64,000 nt of DNA from Spirometra erinaceieuropaei (GCA_902702965.1 CACRXP010000182.1:542344-606343); one strand, 5' to 3'; shown: positions 35,528 to 48,689, numbered from the stretch's first letter. Translations and numbers: made by a program. Notes: generated by a model from the sequence alone, not told the origin.

Positions 35528-37080
35528 ATGGTTGAAATATTTCAATTATCTGCGAAAATGAGGCTTGAGCGAGATACGCGTAGAGAGTCCTTAACTATTA
35601 GCGGTGCCAGTTATTTTAGATCTGTTGCTCAGGTTTTCCCTCATAGATCATCTGTTATGTCACACCAAGTCATTCCGCCTTTGCAGATCCCCAGCAATAC
35701 CTTCACTATAGAGGAGTCAGAAAAGTCAAAATTATTAAATTCATCCTTTGTCAAGCATTTTACCATTGTGACTGACCCAATCCCTTCAACTCCTTCGTTT
35801 GCTGATGCCTCCCTCACCACCTTTGATTTCGCTCCCGCAACCCTTCAGGAACTGATTAACCGGCTTACTAACTCGCGCTCTTTTGGGACCGGCAATATCC
35901 CGAACTCTCTTATAAAACAGCTAAGAGATTTTCCTCCTCTGCTTAGCAAACTCTTTTCAAACTTTCTCGAAAGCGGTTTCTCTCTCGATTATTGGAAAGC
36001 TTCCATTATTATTCCAGTGTTTAAATCTGACTGTCGTTTTGATGTTCAAAATTATCGGGTGTTAATAAAACATTTTCTTTCGCCAAAATCTTGGAAAAAA
36101 TTATCGCCTTGAAAATTGCCGACATTTGCATAGCCAATCAAGTCATCAGTCTTTCCCAATATGGCTTTTTACCTGATCGCTCTTTTGAGGAGTATCATAT
36201 GGCGTTTTTTACATTTACTTACCTCTCTTCATAATGATGATCTATTTGTAGTTATTTATTTTGATCCAAGTAAAACCTGTGATAGGGCGCCACATAGAAG
36301 GCTCTTGGTTAATTCAGAAGCTCCGGGACTTCGCGGTCCCCATATAGATGTTACCAAGTCATGTCCGTATAATCGTAAACAAAAGGCTTTATTGGTACCT
36401 TCGTTTTCTAATGTGAGCCAAATTGTAAGTGGTGTCCTACAAGCTACCACTTTAGGTCCTCTTTTGTTTCTGCTTTACATTGATGATAGCTCGTCGGCCA
36501 CTAAATATGCTCAATCACTTATTTATGCTGGTGACCTCACTCGCTAAATCCGCGACTCTTCATTGTCTGGAGCAAATCCATGCTGACTTGTTTGCACCTT
36601 CGCCGTGGGTCTCAAAATGGCTAATGGAATTCTCTCCATCAAAATGTCGCTATATGCGTTTTGGATCCGATATGCTACCCCAACTAGTGGTCTTCCAAGG
36701 CACACCTATGACTGAATGTACCACTATCAGGGGATTGGATCTAGGCTGCACCAATAATCTTGATATGTCGGCATACGCCGAGGGAATTACGTCATAGCTT
36801 ACCAGATTTGTTGCTTTACTTCTTACAATTTCCATGCTCCCGAAATTAAATTAAGATTCTATCGGATGTTTGTACTTCCCATTCCCGAGTATTGTTGACA
36901 ATACTTTGTTTTGATGAACGAGGCTAGCCATTCGAAAATTAAAAATGGTAAAATACATTTTACCAGAAGACTCTTAGGTACGGAACACACAAATGTTTCC
37001 TAGTTAGATAGATGTAAAGTACCCCACCAAAAATTTCATGGGTTCAAAGACTAGAAGCGGGCTTCTGTCCTCTTTCATAG
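35528..37080 (+). mobile_element. Dead non-LTR retrotransposon (RT)
   Basis: 35528-36112 encodes the RT fingers (FGTGNIPNSLIKQLRDFPPL, YWKASIIIPVFKSDCRFDVQ). 36161-36547 encodes the palm with motif A decayed (IYFDPSKTCDRAPHRRLL) and the catalytic box changed to YAGD (SLIYAGDLTR). 36550-37080 carries C-terminal pieces in broken frames (RMFVLPIPEYC, LMNEASHSKIKN). Substitution of the second catalytic aspartate region and several frameshifts make it inactive. It resembles the 11.4-12.8 kb family. Confidence 0.8.
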
Positions 37081-38240
37081 TGATAGTATTTGGTATTAGA
37101 TAAGGGATTCAATGCGTACATCTTTGGGGCAGTGCTCCCCAAACCGAATAAGACTATCCGCCTCGAATTCGCAAGACAGAGGTTTCTAGACGTGATCGGA
37201 CACAGTCCACTTAGAGTCCAATAGGGGAGGAGACGTTAAAAGCTGGGGTGGTCATCAAAGCGTAGAAGGGAGAATGCTACCCTGATATGTCTTCGTTGAC
37301 AGACCAAGCAACCAGCAAATGGCGAAAGCAGAGGATTTACGCTGTGATCGCCAACAGAAAATTTGGAGTCGAAATGAGGAGATGACCTCAAGGACCGCAA
37401 AATTCAACGCCGGGAGGGGGGGGGGAGGGTTAAAAATCGCAGGGGCCAGAGGGGAATTCTGGTGAGTGTCGGTGATCTGCGAAAATGAGGCGGCGTAGAG
37501 CTTGCACGTCAAAATAGCCAAGCTATCTCGTTGGGAGAATTTTTCAGGAAGGATATCGCATTCTGTGAGGGAAACGATGTAAGAACTGAAAAAGCGAAAA
37601 AATTACCATTTCCGATGAGGAATCCTAGGAAGCGCAACAACGCACAAGTGAGGGAAACGTGAGTGGATACGGAAATTTAGGGGCGGCGTCCAAAATTCCC
37701 GTTGGCCCTTTCGCAGTGTCATAGAGAATGTTGTCCGGAAAGGATGAGGAAAATAAGAGTTTAATCGAGTCAATATTCAGATGCAGACGCAACCTCCTAA
37801 AAGTGCATAGATTCTCTGAAGATCTTATATTTATTGGAAGGTTATTTCAAAGGATAGTATGTCTGGAAGCGAAAAAAGAGAGCGTTTAGATGTGGAGGAA
37901 GAGGGGAAGCGTATAGTCAAGGAAGAATTGCGAAGATTGTATGGGTGAATATTAGGGACGAGTGCTGAAATTCGAGGATATTATCAAACACAAGTGAGAA
38001 GGAATCGCTAGAACGAATCATGTGATTGAATAGTTGTAGGAAAACATTAAATGACTACGTGGCATTTTGGAGAGTCGGGTCAATTGCAAACGCAAATGTC
38101 GCAATTTCACTTCTTGTCGATGACTGGAATAACCTGCTCTAGTAAAAACACCCCTTTTCAACTGGGATCCAAGCATGCCCTGACACTGTTGCTGACATCC
38201 TACTTTGTCAAGTATGTACGAAATTATAGATCTGGGACAC
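37081..38240 (-). mobile_element. Non-LTR fragment (3' UTR and RT C-terminus), minus
   Basis: 37090-37420 matches the 3' region at 11770-12010 ('taagggattcaa', 'gatcggacacagt', 'gaggagatgac'). About 37830-37960 matches 12260-12380 ('ggaagcgaaaa', 'agcgtttagatgt', 'gaattgcg'), which encodes the RT C-terminus on minus. It meets the plus element at about 37080. Heavily decayed. A G run lies at 37416-37430. Confidence 0.65.
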
Positions 38241-40165
38241 ATAACAAAAATGATTTATGGTGTCACCTTTCCCCCTTCCACATTCCATTTCATATTTGTT
38301 TGCCTCCTGCAGTCTTCTGGGGTAACCTTAATTTATAGTCTCGCCATTTAAATCAGCCTTAAATTTCATTGAAATTGCCACCCAGGTCTTTATAACTGAA
38401 AAGATTGTCATTTACTATAAGGGTTTTCGATTCTACGCGGGAAAGATGAGTGTTCGGCATAGGTAATATGTGCCTCATATGGCATGTTTTTCGGCTTTCT
38501 AATCCACTAGACATATACATATGATCACAAAAAAGTTTGTTTTATGGTCAAATTGCAACAGCCTTGCTGTGTTGCAAAGGACCATCCGGCACTCCCCGAT
38601 ATCAATGCCGTTAGGTTCCATTTAGTCAATCCTGAAGATTTGCGTTAATGCCAGAATGCAGGGGTTTCACATGGCTGTTAAGAACCACAGTCACCAGCGA
38701 ATCGCTTAAATTTGCGAATCCCAAAGACCCCTCTAAAAGTGCTTATAAATGCCTATATCAATGTTTACCAGACAATTATACCTAAGACTGCCATATTATT
38801 TTAAGGTTGTCACACAAAGTCGCCTTTAAAAATATAGGGTTTACAGTAAATCCCAAACACATCTACACGATTTACTCCATATAAAGGTGAAATTTCACCA
38901 GGTTACTCCTGCACACACACACGTACGCGCGCACACTTTCTTGTCGGTTTCTTTTCGTAAAGTTGTATTTGTTTGGTCTATTGCTGTGTTTGCATGAACT
39001 TAAACATTTGAAATTAAATATTTCGTGCGCTTTGAAACCGAACTCGGTCGCGGAAACAAGTAAAAATTATTGGCGACTATTTCGGAAATACCTAAAAAAA
39101 TTCACGAATAAGTGAACCCGCGAATATCGAGCAGGAAGGTGCGGGGGTCAAACATAAGTTGAGCTGGGGATCTCGTTCCGCTGGCAACAGATGGGCAGAC
39201 TGTGGAGGTCATAACCCCAAATGTGCGTGATATCTGGACATACTCACGAAGAGCAGTTTGTTCCACTTTCCCCCGGTTTTTAAAAAAATCTAGGCAGTTT
39301 TTGCAGCGATTTTTCATGTCTAGATTCACATGAAACCTCAGCCCATACGAGTCTTGATAAAGGTCATACGTATGAAACGACGTTTTTTTGTATATCAGAC
39401 TCCGCTATAAGCATATTGTGGCAATCACTACTTTCCCCTTTAGTAAAATTAGTCCGTTTTACGCGTTTTTACTTTTGCTGTGTTTGCATTTCCTACCAGT
39501 TCTGTCCCTTTCCAACTTCGTTTCCTATTAAAATGTTAAAACTGGAAATAATAAGATGACGGTCCTTTAACCACGGAGATTTGTCTGTTTATTCGCTCTC
39601 TGGATTTCATCTAACTATTCTAAATTCCTGACGGACGCAAATGCGACCCCTCTACACTTTTTACGTGCAAGTTCGACATCTTTTCTGAGATATAAACAAT
39701 CGAGGTTAACTGTACATGCTGTGTAACTCCAGTCCTCCGCCCGCCAAGTGACACAATATGAAGGTTACTTGCAACTGTAACATCCCTTGAGTCATGCAGA
39801 GTTTTTCGAATGAAGTGACACTTTTTGAGCGCGGAGCCAGGATGGAGATGGTGTGACCGCGTCTTGGCAAAAATAACCGGTGTTCTGCTCTCGCCTACCC
39901 ACAGACTCCCTTCTTGCCGTTATCGCAGTTAACGTTCGTATTTCCCGCCTCACATCGACATTTCCAACGACCCTACCCCGCAGTTGCCGACAGCGCTGCA
40001 TCCCCCACCGTTTGTCTACCTGATATATTGGAATCGCCTCCTCACCCAGACGAGTCATCTCTCCTGCTGTAAAGCTCATTCCAATCGGCTCATTTAACAT
40101 TTTCAGATGTGTTTATTCCACTGTCCTTAGTATATATACTTCGTACATTTTACTTTTGCTACTCC
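38241..40165. other. No gene recognised; short CA-rich stretch
   Basis: Non-coding. A CACACACACACGTACGCGCG tract lies at 38913-38935. A minus frame at 40100-39792 (102 codons) has no domain signal. Confidence 0.4.
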
Positions 40166-40169
40166 CATC

Positions 40170-40516
40170 TTGGATGATATCGATGATCCGTTTAACAACT
40201 CTCTTCAGATTAATGTTAGCCAAGAGTTATACCCAGGGTTCCACGTTACCTCGTGTGTGCCACCATCAACGCCTTCGAACGCCACCCAACATCCCCGCAG
40301 GATCTTAGAAGCCCGGGCTCTAATTTTTTCGGAGCCTTTGCGTTTTTGTCGTTTGCCAATGGTCCGCGCCGTTTGGTTTTCCAGTTCGACTCATAAACCC
40401 TAAATGGAAACTTGCGAGTCTGTTATTAGACTCCTAGGTATTCTGCATTTGTATACAGTTGACACTACAGATAACCTTGAAAACAATGATGAACCATATG
40501 AAATCCATATATTAAA
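40170..40516 (+). CDS. Possible start of an unidentified gene (weak)
   Basis: ATG at 40170 opens MDDIDDPFNNSLQINVSQEL, 77 codons, acidic at the start and Ser/Pro-rich later. A separate open stretch downstream (about 40462-40516) encodes TDNLENNDEPYEIHILK and ends at a strong donor (AAG|GTAAGT, 40516/40517) after a pyrimidine-poor TATACAG acceptor. The two could be exons of one gene, but no family is recognised and the connection is a guess. Confidence 0.2.
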
Positions 40517-40519
40517 GGT

Positions 40520-43500
40520 AAGTATTTGTAATAGTCTGTTATTAAGGAGTGCCCATTTATTACTTTACCCCTGAAATCCTGAACGGTTATAACTTCCGTC
40601 ACGACGAGACAGAGCTATAGTAATTCGCTTGGTCTCATTTATAGCTGAGAAGACATATGCGTATGAAGTTTTACTATTGTCGTTAAAATTTCGGCATTTC
40701 AAAATATTATTCAGCTATCATTTTGAAATATTTTGGAAGAAGGACCATGCTAGAGAGCATAGCTGGGCCCTAGAGCCACCTTGTCCGGCGCTCTTCTAAT
40801 AATTTGGAATTGGATCTGAAGATTCGAATCTCATTTTTTTACCCGAACATGTTCGGCTGCCTCCGTAACCGGCTAATTTTATGGATAAGCGGCCCTGTTC
40901 TCGTTTCCGTCCTCCCTTCCTCTCCTATTTGTATTTAATGGCAGTAATGTCGCTGTAGGAAGACTCCATATGTACGTAGAATATCATTTTGAAAGTTCAA
41001 AAATACGAAAAATTGAAAATAACGAAAAATGGCAAAGGTAGTTTATACAGGTAAACGCCGCAATGCTTTCCTCATTCACGAAGTATGTACAGTAGCCGTT
41101 TTATGGCTGTTTGGAAACACTGACTTCCCAGTTTTCTGTCTGGCCGTCTCTGTCGTCTGAAATAATTTAGGAAAATGATGTATGTCATGGTAAGTAATAA
41201 GTGTGGTTTTAATCTAATCTAACCAACATTATCTTAAGCACCGGTCTTATGGCCGCGTTCTCGAAGGCGTTTTTGGAGGTCTTCTTGGCCCGTTGGCAGC
41301 CAAGCCGCTAATCTACGTTTCAATTTTTGAAAACATCTGCGTGACATATTTTAAATGAACAGCATAAAGGATAGAACCCCAGAAAGCATTTTTTCAGCGT
41401 TGTCTGCCGTAAATGTGAGACAAGGGATACTTTCACCTGCGAACAGAGCATTGAGAATGAGGTATTCGAAAGTGCCTGTTCCGTCTCCGCCAAACGTTGA
41501 CTAGTGCAAAATCTGGCGGCCTAGTTCTAATGTAATGGGTTACTTATCACCTGCTGCCTATATGCACTGCCTGACTGCGCTGGTGAAGGCATCAGGGTCC
41601 ATGAAGGTGACCATATGTTTGCACATGGGCCCAGTGGCTGGGGTGCGGTGCCCGTCAGCGTGTCGAGATCCTGTTCGAAAACCCTAATCTGTAACTCCAG
41701 CTCATTGAAATGTCGCATGTGTCGAAGTTTGAACTGCATCAGCCAGCTACGTGGTAGGTAAAGTAGGTCAGACACTACGATATACTCAGCCTTGACTAAC
41801 TACTGCAAGAAGGACCACCAGTTCATCGGTGCATTCTCTCATGCAGTTTGTGGCCCTGCTTGAATGTTTTCTTAAGCGGATACAGATTGAGTTTGTGTTC
41901 TGCGTGCCGCATGGGAAAACGTCGGCTTGAAGATTTGAGGATAAGAAGCATGTAAGAGGATTATCAAGGATGAAGCAGGACGATCCTGTTAAACCCGTCG
42001 AGGAAAGTAAGAAGGCAGGTTATTTTATCATCAGTGAAGGAGAAAGTGCGGGACATAAAGGCGTCCGTTTCGTCTCCTCGCCAACTGCAGACGTACATCG
42101 TTTGGGGGAATGACGTTGCCATTTCCTACCTTTACATCAGTCTCGAAGGCCTTATTTTACCGTTGAGAGAATTTAGCAAAGAGGGCTTTCAGCGTTACCC
42201 ACTGCACCGCTTCCATGTACAACTGTATATTTTACAACTTGCTTTCATTTAGACTTTCATCTCTTGGCCTGGAAAACCTACATGGTAGGTGTAAATATGT
42301 CAGACTGCGACCGTCCAATGGGGGAAGTGCAGCTTCCGTCGGCGTAACACTGGAATCCGTGTTGTCGACATCTAGAAGTCGTAGTGTAAGGTCACGAATG
42401 TGTGAGGTGGGCTACTAGTGGCACTAACGAAGTGTCTTCAAGTAGTCAGATGTTTTCGGTTAGATACATTCTCAGATTGACGCCGACATTGATTCAGTGT
42501 TGACGATAACGACATTCCTGCGTTAGAAAGCGAAATTTCTGAGAACGGCGGCATGTAGGTCTTTCCTTAATATTCCCCTGTACTTCTCAACAGATTCCCT
42601 TGGCTTTCCGATCTTTATGCCGCGCAGTCATGCGGTTAAACGCCCGTTAGCTCTGGTTAGCGGTTCAAGGCATTTGGCAAGACGTCTAAATCGGTCGACA
42701 CCACCACAACAACACGGGAAAGGACACTAGCCAATGCGCGCACAAAGCACACGCACTCGTCTCCTATTCACCAAAGCCGAAATACCATTCGCATTTCACT
42801 GCTTTTGAAGACAAAACGATTTTGTAGTTAAAACATCTGTTCGTTAGCCCAACACCCTGACTTTCTCTCAAGGCAGCTTCCTACGATACTGAACAACATT
42901 GCAAACATTGTTGTCCGCACCTCATTAAGTGGACAGGAAATGTTAATGTTATCGCAATCTTGTCGCATATGGTTTGTTAAGTAAAAGAGTTATCCGAAAC
43001 AAAACTTTATTTTCTGCCTCAGCAACTTCCAGGTCTCGAATTTCCCCAGTGTCAATGCAACCTTTGCCTTTTTTGGCGATTTCTGCCACAAACATAATGC
43101 TTTTGACCAGTAAAATATCTTATATAACCATATAGTAGGCCGAATTTACGGCTTTATAATCGGTTGAAACTTCCAAAACAACAGAACTTCGCGCCTCACC
43201 TTCGCTATCGGACAAATCCCGACCAACATACCTTAAAGAGGCGCATCATACGGGTTATATGCATGCGCGACTACTTATTTGATTGAGAAATGTCGATTGC
43301 TTCTGGTTAACTCACTTCCTCTCACTCTTCGCCACACATTATTGGTCTCCTTGCTAAAAGTGCTCACACCGTTTTTTGCAAATGAAAATGTTTGACTTGA
43401 TATTAACATATGGGGGAGGGCCATTCCTGAGAGACTTCCTACTTTTTTCCCGCCGATGATGTGCTCGATCGGAGACAGGCGTTTGTAAGTAGATCAAGTT

Positions 43501-46500
43501 TAGGAAAGACATAATATACCCTTTATACTCTAACTTTAATTGCGAGAGAAATGGGATAATATATGACTTATCGGCGCTGGCGCGCGTTCGGGCCGTCCGT
43601 TGACACTGTCACTTAACTGGGCGCAGTTATCCTTTCGTTCATTTCGGCCAATGGCAGGTAGCTGATGCGTGAGTAGTCAATTAGTACCGGGGCTTATTGT
43701 AATCGTCGCCTCGACCCATAGTCCCAATGACGCCATAATTGAAGACTCGTCTCGCCGTGAGTTGTGCTTAATCTCGGGGTGACCGACTGATGCTGATGCA
43801 TTCGCGTTTGTAGAGGTCGGCTGGTCACTGCGACTGCAGACAACGGCCGACTTATCAACAAGGATGGAGTCCTTTTGCACACATCTTTGTCCTTATGCTA
43901 TATTTCAATTTTAGGATTTAGGAATATCGTTAGATTCCCCGAATACAGGTACGTATCTCGATCCTGCTTTTCGATAACTATTTGTGCGACCCACCGAAGC
44001 AATCGACCTCCAGAAGTTCGTCCACCAGTTACAGTGCAGCCACTTGCCCGCGAAGAAGATGAACTCTCTTCTGTGCTCTTTCACTGAAGACCTGATTTTA
44101 CAGTTCGGCTCTGAAAATGAAAATGGTGCCCCAAGTATGTCTTCTTTCTTTAACATTTGACAAATTTTAAAGTTGAAAGCTACTTTTCGAAGGCAACTTT
44201 TGACTCGTTCCCGAATGTCGACTGTGCATGGCACCAGCTTTTTATTCAGGTATGTTCTATTGTATTCGTTCCACAATCATTTTTCGGCATTTTAAATTGC
44301 ATTTATGAATGTCCGAAGGGCAGCCGCTGGTGACATAGTTGTCTTCGTTCAGTATGAGAATGCCTCAGATTCAGTTTTATTAAGAGGAGGAGAGGGTAGG
44401 CGAACGCCAGGGAACTCCCCAGTGGTTTCAGATTTTTTAATAAGAAACTCCGATAGGTGGATAATCGAGAAGGAGATTGCTGACATGACTGCATGTGAGA
44501 AGCAATCAACTGCCAGCCGGTCGACAAAAGATAAGCATGAACGCCTACTCGCTGATTGCAAGTAGTAAGGACGTATGAGTTATGAAAAGGGTTGTGTGAA
44601 TGCGTGTGGCTGGCAATCGGGAATTTTGGTACATGTCAAGTTTACGTTTGAATGAATTCCAAACATGATGTCTAGGCAGTCGATCCACTTAGAAGAGGGA
44701 TTGCTTCTTTTCAAGCGTTTCTGCACAGTTTTGAATTCGCTACAAACGTTGAAAAGTTTATCCGAATACGTCATCTACTCACGATTAATAATTCTGATTT
44801 ATAGCTAGCCCTTCGGAGGAGAATGATTGAAGTTAAGTGTTCAGCCCTCTCCACTGTCTTTATTTCAGCCTTTTTGTTACGAACACCCTGTTTTCTTACT
44901 GGACAAGGACTGAGCAAGTGTAGATACCTTGATATAATTGGCATCTTTCGTCCGATCGCCTGATACTGCAAAATATAAAAAGTAGGTATCTCATACATCC
45001 AGGGGACGTTTTGTCTGTACAGAACCGCCCCCTAGGCCTTTAAAATCAGAATGACAGGTCTTACCTCTTGCGGAAGACAGTGAAATCTTCACAGTGCTGA
45101 TGTTGGCGTTTTCCAGCTTGCGTACGAGACCTTTACGAAATTTTGCACCAAATTTCCGCTTACGTGCAGGAGTTTGACGATATCTTACTCGCGTGATGGT
45201 CAAAAGCATTCAGTAGTGTGGTGTTTTGGCGGTTTCTGCCCGCGTCCATGTTCCGCAACCCTCGAGGTATTCATCTGGGACATTCCAGTCATTTTTATGC
45301 GTCATGGTCCAATTCAGTAACGTTTTGAGTTTCCCAAAGGAGGGAGAATAGGTTACTCCACGGACCTGGTAGATGTGGCTGTGACTACTCTGTGCGGTGC
45401 CAAAGTTCAGGGAACAGCAATTGGTGACGATCCCGCAGAATGTTTTCTTAATCCCCACCAGCTTCTAGCCGTTATGCATTCCTGTTGTGATGATTGTTCC
45501 AGCGGTAGTCGAAGCAATGCCATTTTCTCCCTTTTTGCTCCGATTGTAGCTCCTTTTAACCGTGCCCGGAAATGACCTCATTGGGATGTTACAGAAGCTT
45601 CTCGCCTCGAGGGAATCGTCTTCGAATCTTCGTTGGAATATCCTCCTACCCCTCGTTTCCTGTCTAACCGTCTGCGTTAAGGGTGGCGTTCATCTGCTAA
45701 AAGGTGTGTTTTTCAAAGTTTTCACCTTTTCCAGTCCTCTGATGATTGCCTTGTCAATTATTTTTTTAAATCTATAGGGAAGCATTCCTGAAAATATTAA
45801 AAAAGATCAACATTTAAAACTGCAGTTTTTGCCAGAAGTCGCATGGGGAACGTTGATGGACCCCCGAATGAGCCGCTTCCTGCGGCAGTACAAAATCGAC
45901 GAAACACACTTTTCTGGGCTTTTGGCTAGTGCCCGTGTCGTCAATGTGGCGGATCATTAAAAATTCAACTTTCGAACCGGGCCTGAAAGGGTTTGTTTCG
46001 AAGGATTCACTGCTTGGTGTGGGAATAGGTACCCTCCCTCCTGGAAGGACTAAGGAACTCACTAAAGCTCACCGCCTGAATTTGTTTTCCATAAGTCGAA
46101 AACTGACTAAATTACAGCCAACGCCCTAACTACCAATATATGGGAGTGTTTATAAGATGACCTCCGGCTGTGATGGTCTGGATGAATGTGGTTTCGGTAG
46201 GAAGGCACGTTCGTTATCGTCAGCATCCCAGCTGGCGCGTGAACAGAATGGGATCGAACAAGACTCCAACCCCAGTAAGTGGGGAGCACGCGTCTACTTG
46301 ACGAGGAGAACATTGTCGCCACAACCCTTACAAGTCAGCTTTTTTTCTCGCGTGAAGGTAGCTTGGGCTTGGGAATAAGTACTCCCCGAACTAAATTCTT
46401 ATAGTGTCTACTGATTTGATTTAGGTAGGCACTCTGGGTCGCTAGTCGGAGGTGCCTGCGCGAACGCTTCTACGCGACCAAATGGGAGAGGGACTGAAGA

Positions 46501-47200
46501 GAAATTGACGTGAAACTGCTGACCGGAGTAATGATGGGAAATAAAAGAAGGGCAAATGTCTGCGACGTTGGCGACAGCAACGAAGGACTAAGAAGCTCAC
46601 CGGCACGCACTATCCGACCTTGTTGTTCTGAAGGATGAGTCTAGGGGAGGAGGAGGTAAATGCGGTGGGCGACAATGTACACCAAGGGAAGCCTACGTTT
46701 TCCCTAATTTTGTCGACAACAGGGCCTAGCATCTGCAGCTTTAAGTCATTTATAGGATTAGCAGCCAGAAACGCCAAAACAAAGGACTTTTTCCATCACT
46801 TACTACTACGCAACCGGCTGTTGACTATGAAGCCCATCAGGATGGATATATAAGACGAAAACAAAGGTAGTAGCTATAAACTCGACCGACTGGACGTTTG
46901 CCAGACGGAGAAGGAAAAAGTCACTTTTACTGACAATGTGTCCCAAAGATCATTACTAATTTTAAATAAAACATTCTTTTTTGGGAAAATACGAAACATT
47001 ATTTGGCAAAATTTTGATACTGGCTCCCCAGGTCGTCATCAGACACTGATAAATATGCAAAAACAGTTAGAGTTTCAGACATGCTCGAAAAAAAGATATT
47101 TGTTTGGTGTTCGCGTCAGTAAGCAACCGCTGTGTGCGTTACTATGTACCAATTGGTTTTCGTCTCATCCATTTCCCCCTGAGATTTTTGTGCATGGCAT
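40520..47200. other. No gene recognised
   Basis: About 6.7 kb of AT-rich non-coding sequence. Minus frames at 44276-43911 (121 codons), 45458-44991 (two short frames) and 46062-45814 (82 codons) have coding-like composition but no family I can name. They are left as uncertain. No transposon ends found. Confidence 0.4.
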
Positions 47201-47209
47201 CTAGCTGAA

Positions 47210-47777
47210 GATGTCGATTGATGCATGACTCACTTGAGTGTGCGACTTTGAGAAATTCTCGGTCCCTTTTGGAGGGTTCTTTTTGGTGGATCAGATGCCA
47301 ACGATGCGAGTTTTGTCCCAGGCGGTGTGCCCTGTGTCTAGGGTATGTATGGCCACTCGACTCAGATGATCTCACCCCTTACCTACCAGTTGGTGCTCGT
47401 GAATGCGTGTAGAGGCGAATTTTCTCGTTTGGCCACAATAAACGACATTGCTGGCGTCGCATGGAATCTTGTAACCGACTTTCTTCTTATCAAGATAGCC
47501 AATCTTAGCCTTAAGGTGTACAAGCTGAATGCGTAATGTAGTCGTTGGTCCATGCGCCACCTGTATGTGCCAACAGCTTTCGAAACGTTCTTGACATATG
47601 GAAGCGCTCGCCAAACTTTGGTGTCCGTGCGGTTAGGCCTTTCGTCCCCTTTGCGTATGCACCGGTTGACGATGTTGCACGGGTAGCCATTGGCTTTGAA
47701 GACCCGTCGGTGGTATTGTAATTCGGCAACCCCACACCACCTGGGGTTGGAGTTGCACACAGACCCGAGGCAACCAT
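47210..47777 (-). mobile_element. Penelope-like element fragment, minus
   Basis: The minus strand encodes RRVFKANGYPCNIVNRCIRK, TDTKVWRALPYVKNVSKAVG and, in another frame, the GIY-YIG core VGYKIPCDASNVVYCGQTRK then RIHEHQLVGKG. YIG is changed to YCG. Frameshifts separate the pieces. It sits head to head with the plus element that starts 10 bp away. Confidence 0.8.
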
Positions 47778-47787
47778 CAGGCGTCAG

Positions 47788-48303
47788 TTAATGAAACCGA
47801 AAGACCCACTGCCACGGCAAGAAACGTCTGGAGTCGTTTATCGGATCTGGTGCAGTTGCGGACAAAGCAACTACGTTGGAGAAACCGGAAGACAACTCCA
47901 AACGCGAATGGCCGAACACGCTGCAGCGGCGCGGAGAAATGACGCTAGCTCTCAAGTTGCGGCTCATTCGACGAGTTCTGGCCACACATTCAAATTTGAT
48001 GAGGCTGAAATTCTCGCAAGAGGTGACAACCGCATGAGCCGGGAGCTGCTTGAGTTATGGTTTACTGGCCCCAAGTCTATTAACAAGTGCAGTGATCTTC
48101 CCATTCAATACTCGGTGCTGAGACTTCGCCTAGGCGGAGTAATTGGCCACGCGGGGAGCGCACAGGTGAACACTCTTACCAACACCCGGGTCAGCGCGTC
48201 AGATGGTCGAGCAATCATCACACCAACATCCAACGCACGTGATGAAATTGCAGCAATTAACGACGCGAATGTCGGCCATCGCGCCACGTGCAACGATCCC
48301 TGA
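47788..48303 (+). CDS. Penelope-like GIY-YIG endonuclease, C-terminal part (170 aa)
   Basis: Open frame encoding KPKDPLPRQETSGVVYRIWC, CSCGQSNYVGETGRQLQTRM and AEHAAAARRNDASSQVAAHS. This is the GIY-YIG core (VVY...YVG, R, E/H), followed by SRELLELWFTGPKSINKCSD and a variable tail to a TGA at 48301-48303. In intact Penelope-like elements this domain follows the RT and nicks target DNA. The RT is absent, so the copy is 5'-truncated at about 47790. The methionine at 47791 is internal to the ancestral protein. The hammerhead-bearing tail follows at 48304-48560. Confidence 0.8.
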   Translation, partial: LMKPKDPLPRQETSGVVYRIWCSCGQSNYVGETGRQLQTRMAEHAAAARRNDASSQVAAHSTSSGHTFKFDEAEILARGDNRMSRELLELWFTGPKSINKCSDLPIQYSVLRLRLGGVIGHAGSAQVNTLTNTRVSASDGRAIITPTSNARDEIAAINDANVGHRATCNDP

Positions 48304-48560
48304 TGAAGGGGGGAGCCGTGAATATTCATAGGTATGCTGTAGCATGGCTACTGCATCCTATAAATACTGCAGCCCCATATGCATGAATCACCCTTATCTG
48401 CTTTTGGCTCTGATGATGGATTCGAGCAGGAATCCGAAGCGTCAGGCTAATAAAGCTCTTGTCCCGGCGATCGTGTCTTCTTCTTCTTCTTCTTCTTCTT
48501 CAAGACTGCTTCCTGGGACTCGTCTCTTCGCTTCTATTGGCAACACCCTCTTCCGTTGAT
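48304..48560 (+). mobile_element. Penelope-like 3' tail with hammerhead and TTC repeat
   Basis: 'gcatcctataaatactgcag' then 'cacccttatctg', a hammerhead-like motif, 'gtcccggcgatcgtgtct', a TTC run at 48477-48508, then 'ctgcttcctgggactcgtct'. The same order occurs in both arms of the 58 kb palindrome. Confidence 0.75.
48404..48450 (+). ncRNA. Hammerhead-ribozyme-like motif
   Basis: CTGATGA (48410-48416), T, a perfect 6-bp stem II GGATTC / GAATCC (48418-48435) with a GAGCAG loop, GAA, GCGTC (48439-48443) and AGGC. Stem I pairs GGCT with AGGC except at one position. Position 15.1 is G rather than A, a base that matters for activity, so this copy may be weak. The family consensus here would be GAAACGTC. 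Confidence 0.6.
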
Positions 48561-48689
48561 TTAAGATCTCTCAAGGACAGATTTACGACCTGAGCTGGGC
48601 ACTTCTGATTTGTAGAAGCCTGTTGAGAAACGATCATCCACTTGTTGTCTTATATACTCCTCCTTTTTGTCGTACGAGTGCTGAGGTAT

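Noticed and set aside
45814..46062. 82-codon minus frame and nearby open stretches back to 44.99 kb
   Set aside because: Looked like a decayed protein, but I could not match it to a gene or a transposon family.
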